From: Mycoplasmatota bacterium
GTDB lineage: Bacteria > Bacillota_I > Bacilli_A > Izemoplasmatales > Hujiaoplasmataceae
Length of the DNA stretch: 64,000 bases
Direction of reading: 5' to 3'
Assembly (NCBI GenBank): GCA_018622675.1
Contig: CP076020.1
Location: 682,001 to 746,000 of the forward strand
The notes under the pieces: model-generated
Database searches by the model: none
Told to the model about the DNA's origin: nothing
The model's input: the letters and a program-made list of their open reading frames with translations, nothing else
Position numbers and translations under genes: made by a program
Shown here: positions 35,144 to 43,581 of the stretch, piece by piece
How the letters are laid out: each line of letters begins with the position of its first letter
Numbering within the stretch: position 1 is the first letter of the stretch

Positions 35144-36041
35144 AGATGTAAAAAAGATTATATTTGATAAAAAAAGTAATAGCGTAAGAGTTGATAAGTT
35201 TTTATCTACCGAATTAAAAGATATCTCAAGATCAACTATACAATCTTTAATTGATGAAGATTATATCTTTGTTAATGGGAAATCAACAAAATCATCCTAT
35301 AAGCTAAAAGCAGATGATATTATTGAAATATTTGAAACGGAATTAGATTCAAAAGAGATTATTCCTGTAGATATACCCTTAGAAATAGTATATGAAGATG
35401 ATGATTTGTTAGTGGTCAATAAACCGTCTGGGATGGTTGTACATCCAGCCCCAGGACATTATAAAGACACTTTAGTAAATGCCTTGATGTTTCATCTAGA
35501 ATCATTATCTAATATTAATGGACACTTAAGGCCAGGAATTGTTCACCGCCTTGATAAGGATACAAGTGGCCTACTAATGGTTGCTAAAAATAATTATGCT
35601 CACGAAAGATTAGCTAATGAATTACAATCTAAGGATACTAAAAGAGAATACATTGCTCTAGTTCATGGTGTGATAAAAAATAAACGTGGAAAAATTAATG
35701 CTCCAATTGGACGAGATCCAAATAACAGATTAAGAATGAGTGTAACTTCTGGCGGTAAAAATGCAGTAACTCATTTTGAAGTGATTGAAGTATTTAATGA
35801 TATGACCCTTATAAAATGTATTTTAGAAACTGGAAGAACACATCAAATCCGAGTACATATGAAATACATTAGTCATCCACTTGTTAATGATGAATTATAT
35901 GGAGATAAAATAGACGATTTTGGTCAATATCTCCATGCAAAAATTATTGGTTTTACACATCCAAGAACTAAAGAATGGATGGAGTTTGATTCAACATTGC
36001 CCAATGAATTTCAAAAATTTATAGACAAAAAAAGAGGTTAA
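35136..36041 (+). CDS. rluD: 23S rRNA pseudouridine synthase, RluD/YlyB family
   Basis: A 301-residue protein with an N-terminal S4 RNA-binding domain (VDKFLSTELKDISRSTIQSLIDEDYIFVNGK) and a RluA-type catalytic domain. The catalytic aspartate is in HRLDKDTSGLLMVAKN, and GRTHQIRVHM and HPLVNDELYG follow. It forms pseudouridines in 23S rRNA. The lspA-rluD order is conserved in Firmicutes. The stop codon is part of a bidirectional terminator hairpin. Confidence 0.93.
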   Translation: MSEDVKKIIFDKKSNSVRVDKFLSTELKDISRSTIQSLIDEDYIFVNGKSTKSSYKLKADDIIEIFETELDSKEIIPVDIPLEIVYEDDDLLVVNKPSGMVVHPAPGHYKDTLVNALMFHLESLSNINGHLRPGIVHRLDKDTSGLLMVAKNNYAHERLANELQSKDTKREYIALVHGVIKNKRGKINAPIGRDPNNRLRMSVTSGGKNAVTHFEVIEVFNDMTLIKCILETGRTHQIRVHMKYISHPLVNDELYGDKIDDFGQYLHAKIIGFTHPRTKEWMEFDSTLPNEFQKFIDKKRG

Positions 36042-36063
36042 CACTTGTTAACCTTTTATTTTT
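36037..36063. terminator. Bidirectional terminator between rluD and rnhC
   Basis: GGTTAAC-ACTT-GTTAACC (36037-36054), followed by TTTTATTTTTT and preceded by a run of As. Both convergent genes end in GGT-TAA formed by the two arms, so each gene's last glycine codon and its stop lie within the hairpin. Confidence 0.88.
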
Positions 36064-36947
36064 TGCATATTTTTAAAATTTATTTTAGCGATGCGATAAA
36101 ATATATCATCACCATACTTTAAATGGATTAACTTACCAATAGCATCTACTGAAGCGGATGCTCCTTTAGGTAAAGTGATTTTAATATCTTCACTCAATTT
36201 ATCCATTTCAACTAGAAAGGTATATCTAGCAATAATAGCTGCAACTGCAACGGATTGATGTATTGATTCGGCTTTTTCGATTAATTCAACATTCTTAACA
36301 ACTTCTTGTTCTTTGAGATACTTGAAATAATTATCTTCACTGCAGAATTGATCAATGATAATAGTATTAAAATTCTTATCTTTAGTCATTAATTTTTTGA
36401 TTGCGTGATTATGAAGATATGCTTTTATCTTATTTAAGTTATAACCATTTTTTGTTAAATCGTTAAATTTTTCGTTATGTAAAATAATAGTATGATGTGG
36501 TATGTTTTTGATTAATATTGGAGCAATCTGTAGAATGATTTGGTCATTAATATTTTTACTGTCTTGGATATTATACTCTTTTAAAAATGGATAGTTTTTG
36601 GGGCCGACTAATGCAGCTGTAACGACAATAGGGCCAAAAAAATCACCTGTTCCGACTTCATCTGATCCAATAGCGTTTTTTTTATAATATTCATTCATAT
36701 AAGCAGTTTGGTTAATTGGTTTAGGGATAGTTGGTTGAATACCAGTTACTTTAACCCATTTTTGATATTCTTTCTCTGCGTCTTCACCTTGAAATAAAAC
36801 CTTATTAGATGTATATACACTAATGGTAAATTCATCGGTTTTAAACAAATTCTTAATATGTGGAGTATTGGGTTTTACCTCACATGATTTATAGTAATTT
36901 ATTAGTTTTTCTAAATATTTATCACTGATTTCTAAAACAGTCTTCAT
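36048..36947 (-). CDS. rnhC: Ribonuclease HIII
   Basis: A protein of 299 residues. The N-terminal ~80 residues form the TBP-like substrate-binding domain of RNase HIII. The catalytic domain begins IGSDEVGTGDFFGPIVVTAALV, supplying the first Asp-Glu pair, with later conserved DSKNI, IIDQFCSE and LPKGASASVDAIGKLI. It cleaves RNA in RNA/DNA hybrids. The start is ATG at 36947, preceded by GAGGAG; an upstream extension would run through the promoter into mutS2. It is divergent from mutS2. Confidence 0.93.
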   Translation of the reverse strand: MKTVLEISDKYLEKLINYYKSCEVKPNTPHIKNLFKTDEFTISVYTSNKVLFQGEDAEKEYQKWVKVTGIQPTIPKPINQTAYMNEYYKKNAIGSDEVGTGDFFGPIVVTAALVGPKNYPFLKEYNIQDSKNINDQIILQIAPILIKNIPHHTIILHNEKFNDLTKNGYNLNKIKAYLHNHAIKKLMTKDKNFNTIIIDQFCSEDNYFKYLKEQEVVKNVELIEKAESIHQSVAVAAIIARYTFLVEMDKLSEDIKITLPKGASASVDAIGKLIHLKYGDDIFYRIAKINFKNMQKIKG

Positions 36948-36966
36948 TGTCTCAACTCCTCTTTTT

Positions 36967-36991
36967 ATTTTATCACATAATGTGGTAAAAT
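36967..36991. promoter_or_regulatory. Face-to-face extended -10 promoters for rnhC and mutS2
   Basis: The near-palindrome ATTTTATCACATAATGTGG plus TAAAAT supplies TGATAAAAT on the minus strand and TGGTAAAAT on the plus strand, two extended -10 elements pointing apart with overlapping upstream parts. Both transcripts would start only 10-15 bases before their start codons. Confidence 0.6.
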
Positions 36992-37011
36992 AGAAGATAC
37001 GGAGAGTGAAT

Positions 37012-39327
37012 ATGATTGCAGATATAAAAAAACTCGAATTTGATAAAATTAAAGAAATATTGTCTTCATATACAGGGACTGACATAGGTCATGAAGATGT
37101 TTTAAATATTCAGCCAATAAATCATAAAGAGACAATAGAAAAAAACTTGTTAGAAGTTGAACAAGCAAAAATTATGATTTTACGACTTGATCGCACACCT
37201 TTAACAGGTGTTTTAGATATTAGATCAGTTATAAAAAAAGCGAGAATTCAATCAGTTTTAAGCATCGATGAATTTATGAAGATAGTTTCTCATCAAGAAG
37301 CTATAGCGCGAACTGATCAATATATAAAGAAAATCCAAAATTTAGATATAGATTATAGTGCTTTAGAATCATATTATCATGGTATTGTTAATTTATCATC
37401 TTTAAAAAAACAAATTGATTCTGTTATTGATAATAAAGGAGATATCTATGACAATGCATCCTCAAAATTATCTAGACTCAGAAATCAAATGAAAACAACT
37501 GAAGATAAAATTGACCAGAAGATGGCATCACTTTTGAAAAGTGAAGCAAATAAATTAACAGATAGTATTATAACTATTAGAAATAATCGATTAGTTTTGC
37601 CTGTTAAATCTGAGTTTAAAAACAGTTTTAAAGGGATGATTCATGATCAATCAGCAAGTAAAGAAACTGTCTTTATTGAACCGATGGCATGTTTTACATT
37701 GAATAATGAGTTACAAAACTTAATGCTTGAAGAAGAAGCTGAAATCGAGAGAATATTAAGAGAATTAACTGTATATGTGACTGAACATGTAGAGGATTTA
37801 ACTAACAATCTAAATATATTTACTTATTTAGATATTGTTTTTTCAAAAGCTAAGTTTGCTTGTGATTATAATATGACTAGACCTACAATAGGTAACAAAA
37901 TCAAATTAATCAACGCAAGACATCCACTTATTGATCCAAAAGAAGTTGTTGGTAATAATATCATTTTTAGAGATTATCATCATATTATCATTACTGGACC
38001 TAATACAGGTGGTAAGACAGTCGCATTAAAAACACTAGGTTTATTATCTATCATGGTTCAATCAGGTATGCTTATTCCTGTAAATGAACAATCAGAAACA
38101 ATGATTTTTGCAAATATTTTTTCAGATATTGGCGATGAACAATCTATTGAACAATCACTATCCACTTTTTCATCACATATTGGAAATATCATTCGTATAC
38201 TAAATGCTTTAGAAGATCATTCATTAGTTTTGTTAGATGAAATTGGTTCTGGTACTGATCCTAAAGAGGGAGCTTCTTTGGCGATTTCAATCATGGATTA
38301 TATTAGAAGAAAAAGTATATATTCAATGGTGACAACACATTATCCTGAGTTAAAAACTTATGCATATAATCAAGATGATATTATCAATGCATCTGTTGAA
38401 TTTGATATTGAAAGTCTTAAACCCACATATAAACTAAAAGTTGGAGTTCCTGGCCAATCCAACGCTATATCAATCGCTAGAAGATTAGGATTGGATGAAT
38501 CTATATGTCTTGATGCAGAAAAAGTTTCAATAAGTTTTGATACAGATGTTACTAAGTTGATTCAAAAACTTGAAAAACAAAGTATCCATTTAGAAGATCA
38601 AATCAATGATTATCATGATAAGATTCAATCATTAGAAAATCAAGAACTTAGATTGAAAGCAGATAAAGAAAAGCAAATTCAAGAGCATAATCGATTGATA
38701 GCGCAATATGAAAAAGATAATTTAATTAAACAAAAAGAAGCTTTAAAAGAGGTAGAACAATTAATTGAAGAACTAGATGAGTTAAAATCGCAAGCTAGTT
38801 TTAAGGAACACAAGCTTGCTGATATTAAACATCGAAGTAAAAATGTTATTAAAACTCAACCAACTTATCAAAAATCAACAGATAAAAAAATTAAAGTTGG
38901 AGATCAAGTGAAAGTACTGACCTATCAAAGAAATGGTATTGTCAATAAGAAACTTAAAAATCATGAGTTTGAAGTACAAATGGGTGTATTAACAGTGACT
39001 GCTAAAGAAAAGGAACTGGAATACATTGGAAAACCCAAAAAAGAAAAAATCCAGTATAAAACCACCCCTAAACCTATTAAAAATGTTAAAATAGAATTAG
39101 ACTTACATGGTAAAAGGTATTTAGAAGCTATGGAAGAACTAGATAAATTTGTTGATGATTGTTTATTAAATAATTTAGAGTTTGCATATATTATTCATGG
39201 TATAGGAACAATGGCCTTGAAAAAGGGTGTTGAAAAATATGCAAAGAAAAATCCACAAATAAAGAATTTTCGCACAGGTGGAGAATCTGAGGGTGGAAAT
39301 GGAGTTACAGTAATATATTTTAAGTAA
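37012..39327 (+). CDS. mutS2: Endonuclease MutS2 (RqcU)
   Basis: A 771-residue MutS2. The core clamp region leads to the ABC-type ATPase with Walker A TGPNTGGKT, a Q/ABC signature region around STFSSH, and Walker B LVLLDEIGSGTDP. A coiled coil (about residues 505-610) and a KOW-like linker follow. The C-terminal Smr domain has LDLHGKRYLEAMEEL and HGIGTMALKKGV. The family suppresses recombination and, in Bacillus, splits collided ribosomes. The start is ATG 37012 after GGAGAGTG. Confidence 0.95.
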   Translation: MIADIKKLEFDKIKEILSSYTGTDIGHEDVLNIQPINHKETIEKNLLEVEQAKIMILRLDRTPLTGVLDIRSVIKKARIQSVLSIDEFMKIVSHQEAIARTDQYIKKIQNLDIDYSALESYYHGIVNLSSLKKQIDSVIDNKGDIYDNASSKLSRLRNQMKTTEDKIDQKMASLLKSEANKLTDSIITIRNNRLVLPVKSEFKNSFKGMIHDQSASKETVFIEPMACFTLNNELQNLMLEEEAEIERILRELTVYVTEHVEDLTNNLNIFTYLDIVFSKAKFACDYNMTRPTIGNKIKLINARHPLIDPKEVVGNNIIFRDYHHIIITGPNTGGKTVALKTLGLLSIMVQSGMLIPVNEQSETMIFANIFSDIGDEQSIEQSLSTFSSHIGNIIRILNALEDHSLVLLDEIGSGTDPKEGASLAISIMDYIRRKSIYSMVTTHYPELKTYAYNQDDIINASVEFDIESLKPTYKLKVGVPGQSNAISIARRLGLDESICLDAEKVSISFDTDVTKLIQKLEKQSIHLEDQINDYHDKIQSLENQELRLKADKEKQIQEHNRLIAQYEKDNLIKQKEALKEVEQLIEELDELKSQASFKEHKLADIKHRSKNVIKTQPTYQKSTDKKIKVGDQVKVLTYQRNGIVNKKLKNHEFEVQMGVLTVTAKEKELEYIGKPKKEKIQYKTTPKPIKNVKIELDLHGKRYLEAMEELDKFVDDCLLNNLEFAYIIHGIGTMALKKGVEKYAKKNPQIKNFRTGGESEGGNGVTVIYFK

Positions 39328-39349
39328 AAAAATCGAGGAGATGTAAAAG

Positions 39350-40234
39350 ATGAGTCAAATAGAAAATGGTGTATTAATTATTGATAAACCAAAAAGTATG
39401 ACTTCACACGATGTAGTTGATGTTGCAAGGAAGGCACTAAAAACAAGACGTATAGGCCATATAGGAACTTTAGACCCTAATGCTACTGGAGTCTTAGTTT
39501 TATGTGTAAATAAAGCAACTAAGTTGGTTAAGTTCTTTTCTGAAAATACCAAAACATATGAAGCTGAAATAGTCATTGGTAAAGCAACTGACTCTGATGA
39601 TTTAACTGGAAAAATTCTTGAAGATATAGATGCGAGTTCTTTAAAAGAAAAAGATGTATATGATGCACTTATGTCTTTTAAAGGAAAGTCTATGCAAACA
39701 CCACCAAAATTTTCGGCCATAAAAATGAATGGTTTAAAACTTTATGAACTTGCTAGAAGGGATATTGAAGTTAATCATATTGAACCACGAGAAATCAATG
39801 TTTATGACATTGATGGTTTTGAGGTTTTAGAAAAGGGCTCTGATTTTAGGTTTAAAGTGACTTTAAAAGTATCTAAAGGGACATATATAAGAGGTATTGC
39901 CAGGGATCTTGGGAAAAAACTTGGTTTAGTTGGAGCTTTAGGTGAACTACGTAGAACAAGCATTGAAAAATTTCATATACAAGATGCCTATACCATTGAA
40001 GAACTAAAAAAAGGAGATGTTAAACTTAAAGAACCTTTCCAATTTTTAACCATGCAAAAACTAGTGGTTGATGAAAGAGCTAAATCTTATATAGAAAACG
40101 GTCGGTTTTTAGAGTTTTCATTATTTAAAAAGAAAACAGATACTATTATTTATTCTAGCGAAGGACAAGTTTTAGCTATATATTACTACGATGAGGAAAA
40201 AGACGTTATGAGGATGTCGGTGAAATGGTGTTAA
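39350..40234 (+). CDS. truB: tRNA pseudouridine-55 synthase
   Basis: A 294-residue TruB. It has GVLIIDKPKSMTSHDVV, the catalytic aspartate in GHIGTLDPNATGVLVL, and ETDSDD-like GKATDSDDLTGKI. QTPPKFSAIKMNG and KGTYIRGIARDLG follow. It modifies U55 in the T-loop of tRNAs. GAGGAG precedes the ATG. It overlaps ribF by 10 bases, a conserved arrangement. Confidence 0.95.
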   Translation: MSQIENGVLIIDKPKSMTSHDVVDVARKALKTRRIGHIGTLDPNATGVLVLCVNKATKLVKFFSENTKTYEAEIVIGKATDSDDLTGKILEDIDASSLKEKDVYDALMSFKGKSMQTPPKFSAIKMNGLKLYELARRDIEVNHIEPREINVYDIDGFEVLEKGSDFRFKVTLKVSKGTYIRGIARDLGKKLGLVGALGELRRTSIEKFHIQDAYTIEELKKGDVKLKEPFQFLTMQKLVVDERAKSYIENGRFLEFSLFKKKTDTIIYSSEGQVLAIYYYDEEKDVMRMSVKWC

Positions 40235-41142
40235 GGGTTGAGTATTTAGATTATCAAGATCACATAAAAAGCAAAGGTGGAATTGCGTGTTTAGGTTTTT
40301 TTGATGGTCTACATATTGCTCATCAAGAACTCATTAAAAAAGGACAATTAATTAAAAAAGAAACAAATAAGCCATTATTTGTTTTTACTTTTGATCAAAG
40401 TATAGGTAAGTATTTAAATAACAAACCATTTTATTATTTAACTTCCATTGAAGATAAAAAAGCTTTATTAAAAGAATTTGATGTTGATGTATTATATGTC
40501 TTTAAAGTTTCAAAAGAATTTATTAGCTTAAGTCCTGATGATTTTATAAGACAATATTTAATCGATATGTCTCATATAGTCGTAGGCTTTGATTTTACAT
40601 ATGGATTTAGAAGCTTAGGAACAGTAGATGACCTATTGAAATATAAAGAATTTGAAACAACAATTTTGCCAGAAATTACTTATCAAGCCGATAAAATCGG
40701 CTCGACAATTATAAGAAAATATTTAGATGAAGGTGAAATGGATTTAGCCAATTATCTTTTAGGTAGGAATTATCAAATTAAAGGTGAAGTTATTCATGGC
40801 ATGGGCATGGGAAAAAAATTAGGGTTTCCAACTGCTAATATAGATTTCACTAATTATTATTTACCTAAACTAGGTGTTTATTTAACTAAAATTGTGATAG
40901 GTAATCAATCTTATTATGGTGTTACAAATGTTGGGAAGAAACCAACTTTTAAAGATCAATCTATAAGTTTAGAAGCCTATATTTTTGATCTTAATAGAGA
41001 TTTATATGGGCAAATGATATCTATTGAATTTATTGAATTTATGCGTGATGAAATTAGGTATTCAAATAAAGAAGCTCTAATCAAACAAATTAATAAGGAT
41101 GTTGAACGAGCAAAACGTATTTTGTCGAGGAGAAGTTTATGA
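40225..41142 (+). CDS. ribF: Bifunctional riboflavin kinase/FAD synthetase
   Basis: A 305-residue protein. The N-terminal nucleotidyltransferase domain contains CLGFFDGLHIAHQELI and VGFDFTYGFRSLGT. The C-terminal flavokinase domain has GRNYQIKGEVIHGMGMGKKLGFPTANI and YYGVTNVGKKPTF. It converts riboflavin to FMN and FAD. It overlaps truB and is four bases into the following DUF697 gene. Confidence 0.94.
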   Translation: MVLRVEYLDYQDHIKSKGGIACLGFFDGLHIAHQELIKKGQLIKKETNKPLFVFTFDQSIGKYLNNKPFYYLTSIEDKKALLKEFDVDVLYVFKVSKEFISLSPDDFIRQYLIDMSHIVVGFDFTYGFRSLGTVDDLLKYKEFETTILPEITYQADKIGSTIIRKYLDEGEMDLANYLLGRNYQIKGEVIHGMGMGKKLGFPTANIDFTNYYLPKLGVYLTKIVIGNQSYYGVTNVGKKPTFKDQSISLEAYIFDLNRDLYGQMISIEFIEFMRDEIRYSNKEALIKQINKDVERAKRILSRRSL

Positions 41143-42053
41143 AAAAATTAGGAAAATCTTTTTGGGTTTTTATAGGTATTGCCTCAGTATTTTTTTTAAT
41201 CATGATCATACTATCTGCAGTTTTAAATTTAGGGGATAGAATTTCTTCTGTTCATCCTTATGTAGAATATGCTTTTTATGGACTATCAGGATTATTGTTT
41301 TTAATTTTGTTTGTAAGGCCGCTTTTAATCGTTATTTTTTCACCAAGTTTTTCTATGGACCATTTATTTACTGATGAGCAAAATGCAAAGAAAAATTATC
41401 GGATGTATAAAAAAGTATCAAAAAATCTTTTAAAAGAAGATTACCTAAGTAATGAAGAAAAAGAAATGTTAGAAGAAAGCATGAATGATAGTATACTTTT
41501 GAAAGGAACTTTATCTGAGATTTTTGATAAAACCATAAAAAAAGAATTAAATAAAATGATCATTGAACACGCTGAAACAGTTTATTTATCAACTGCAATA
41601 TCACAAAACGGAAGGTTAGATGCATTAGCTGTTATAACGATTAATTTAAAATTAATTAAGGCTTTAGTACAAAAATGTGGTTTTAGACCAAGCTACATGA
41701 GCTTGGGCAGATTATCTTTGAATGTATTATCTACAGCTATTATCGCTGAAAACCTAGAAGATATGGATTTTTCTGAGGTTTTTCCTTCTTCGACAATAAA
41801 TGCTTTACAAGAGATGCCTCTAGTGAAAACAATAACAGGATCTTTCGCTCAAGGGTTAGGAAATGCGCTTTTATCCTTGCGTGTTGGAATTATATGTCGG
41901 AACTATTTATTCATGGATTTAAAAGGTTTAGATAGAAAACAAATTAGAAAAATTGCTTTTGGAGAAGCAGTTATATTATTACCTAGAGTAATTGCAGAAT
42001 CAATGAAAAAATTACCTAGTCGATTGAAAGGTATATTTAACAAAATTTTTTAA
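41139..42053 (+). CDS. DUF697 (YcjF-like) membrane protein
   Basis: A 304-residue protein with two N-terminal transmembrane helices (about residues 10-30 and 46-67). A soluble region and then a DUF697-type domain follow (AETVYLSTAISQNGRLDALAVITINLKLIKALVQKCGFRPS). The latter has membrane-prone helices with many small residues. DUF697 often accompanies dynamin-like or Era-like GTPases, but no GTPase domain is fused here. The function is unknown. GAGGAG precedes the ATG, which overlaps ribF; it closes the mutS2 operon. Confidence 0.75.
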   Translation: MKKLGKSFWVFIGIASVFFLIMIILSAVLNLGDRISSVHPYVEYAFYGLSGLLFLILFVRPLLIVIFSPSFSMDHLFTDEQNAKKNYRMYKKVSKNLLKEDYLSNEEKEMLEESMNDSILLKGTLSEIFDKTIKKELNKMIIEHAETVYLSTAISQNGRLDALAVITINLKLIKALVQKCGFRPSYMSLGRLSLNVLSTAIIAENLEDMDFSEVFPSSTINALQEMPLVKTITGSFAQGLGNALLSLRVGIICRNYLFMDLKGLDRKQIRKIAFGEAVILLPRVIAESMKKLPSRLKGIFNKIF

Positions 42054-42062
42054 TTGAATTAT

Positions 42063-42091
42063 TTGCTTTATGTGTATATTTTTGTTATAAT
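42063..42091 (+). promoter_or_regulatory. SigA promoter of tig
   Basis: TTGCTT (42063-42068), 17 bases, then TATAAT (42086-42091) preceded by TGT, an extended -10. Confidence 0.85.
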
Positions 42092-42132
42092 TTGAAAAGT
42101 GAAAAAATAGACGACACGGGGGTATAAAAACT

Positions 42133-43461
42133 ATGTCATTAAAAATTGAAAAAGTAAAAGGATCAAAGGTGCAATTTGATGTAAATGTTTCATCAGAGAA
42201 ATTTGAAGAAGGTTTAGATCATGCATTTAAGATTGAAAATGAAAAAGTAGAAATTAAAGGTTTTAGAAAAGGTAAAGCGCCTAGAAAAGTATTTGAAAAC
42301 AAATATGGTATTGAATCTTTGTATAACGAAGCAATTCAATATGTATTACAAGATACTTATTATAATGCTGTTGTTGATAATAATATCGACGTTGTGGCTC
42401 AACCTAAAATCGATTTAGATCCTAACGCGATCACACGTGGTGAAGATTTCACTTATGGTGTAACTGTAGCTATAAGACCAGAAGTTGAACTTGGTGATTA
42501 CAAAGGTTTAAAAGTAAGTTTAGTACCAGCTAAAGCTAGCGATTCTGAAGTGGAAGCTGAAATCAATCGCAAATTAGAAGAAAATGCTGAAATGGTATTG
42601 AAAGAAGAAGGTACACTTGAAAAAGGAAACACAGCTGTATTTGACTTTTCTGGATCAGTTGATGGTGAAAAATTCGAAGGTGGAACTGCAGAGAACTATG
42701 AATTAGAAATTGGTTCAGGTCAATTTATTCCTGGCTTTGAAGATCAAATGATTGGAATGAAAGCCGAAGAGGAAAAAGATGTAAAAGTAACTTTCCCTGA
42801 AGATTACCAACAAGAATCTTTAGCTGGAAAAGAAGCTGTTTTTGCAGTTAAGCTTCATGAAATTAAAGAAAGACAAGTTCCAGAATTCAATGAAGATTTT
42901 GTCAAAGACTTAGATATCGAAAACGTTGAAACTATGGATGACTACAAGGAACATATTAGAAAAGAACTTGAAGCTGCAAAAGAAACGCAAAATCAAAACC
43001 ATGTAAAACAAACAGTTATTGAAAAAGCTGTTGAAAATGCAAACTTTGACATTCCTGAAGAGATGATTGAAGAAGAAACAAATCGTATGCTTCAACAACA
43101 AGAAAGTCAAATCAAGCAATATGGTTTAGACTTTAATACTTATTTACAATACATGGGTAAAACAGTTGAACAATTTAAAGATGAACTTAAAGGCCAAGCA
43201 GAAAAAAATATTGGACAACAACTAGTTATTGTACAAATAGGAAAAGCTGAAGACTTTGAAGTTAAAGAAGAAGACATCAATGCTAAATATGATGAATTAC
43301 TTGAACAATACAAGTCACAAAATGTTTCAATGGAGCAAATTAAACAAGCTGTTCCACAATCTGCGATTGAATCTGAAATTTTATTTGGAAAAACCATTGA
43401 TTTCTTAGTTGAAAATGCAGATGTAGAAGAAAAAGAAGAAGCAAAAAAAGAAGAAAAATAA
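42133..43461 (+). CDS. tig: Trigger factor
   Basis: A 442-residue ribosome-associated chaperone. The N-terminal ribosome-binding loop is GFRKGKAPRKVFENKYG. The FKBP-like PPIase domain (about residues 150-240) has GNTAVFDFSGSVDGEKFEGG and FIPGFEDQMIGMKAEEEKDV. The C-terminal substrate cradle runs to the end. GGGGGT precedes the ATG. It is single-gene, with a strong promoter and terminator, and adjacent to lon, as in many Firmicutes. Confidence 0.96.
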   Translation: MSLKIEKVKGSKVQFDVNVSSEKFEEGLDHAFKIENEKVEIKGFRKGKAPRKVFENKYGIESLYNEAIQYVLQDTYYNAVVDNNIDVVAQPKIDLDPNAITRGEDFTYGVTVAIRPEVELGDYKGLKVSLVPAKASDSEVEAEINRKLEENAEMVLKEEGTLEKGNTAVFDFSGSVDGEKFEGGTAENYELEIGSGQFIPGFEDQMIGMKAEEEKDVKVTFPEDYQQESLAGKEAVFAVKLHEIKERQVPEFNEDFVKDLDIENVETMDDYKEHIRKELEAAKETQNQNHVKQTVIEKAVENANFDIPEEMIEEETNRMLQQQESQIKQYGLDFNTYLQYMGKTVEQFKDELKGQAEKNIGQQLVIVQIGKAEDFEVKEEDINAKYDELLEQYKSQNVSMEQIKQAVPQSAIESEILFGKTIDFLVENADVEEKEEAKKEEK

Positions 43462-43486
43462 TTACTAATTTATAACGATTACAATG

Positions 43487-43529
43487 AAAAACCCTGAGAC
43501 TTTTGAGATTAAAATATTAGGGTTTTTTC
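43487..43529 (+). terminator. Terminator of tig
   Basis: Stem AAAAACCCT (43487-43495) with AGGGTTTTT (43519-43527), a 23-base loop, ending in a T-run. Confidence 0.75.
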
Positions 43530-43537
43530 TATTATTA

Positions 43538-43546
43538 TGGTAAAAT
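43538..43546 (+). promoter_or_regulatory. Extended -10 promoter of lon
   Basis: TGGTAAAAT, an extended -10, about 35 bases before the lon ATG. No CIRCE or CtsR heat-shock operator is seen in the gap. Confidence 0.5.
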
Positions 43547-43581
43547 ATACTTTGAAGATTATTAATTAAAGAGGTGACGAA

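Noticed and set aside
43530-43581. Heat-shock operator (CIRCE or CtsR) ahead of lon
   Set aside because: The 50-base gap contains neither motif.
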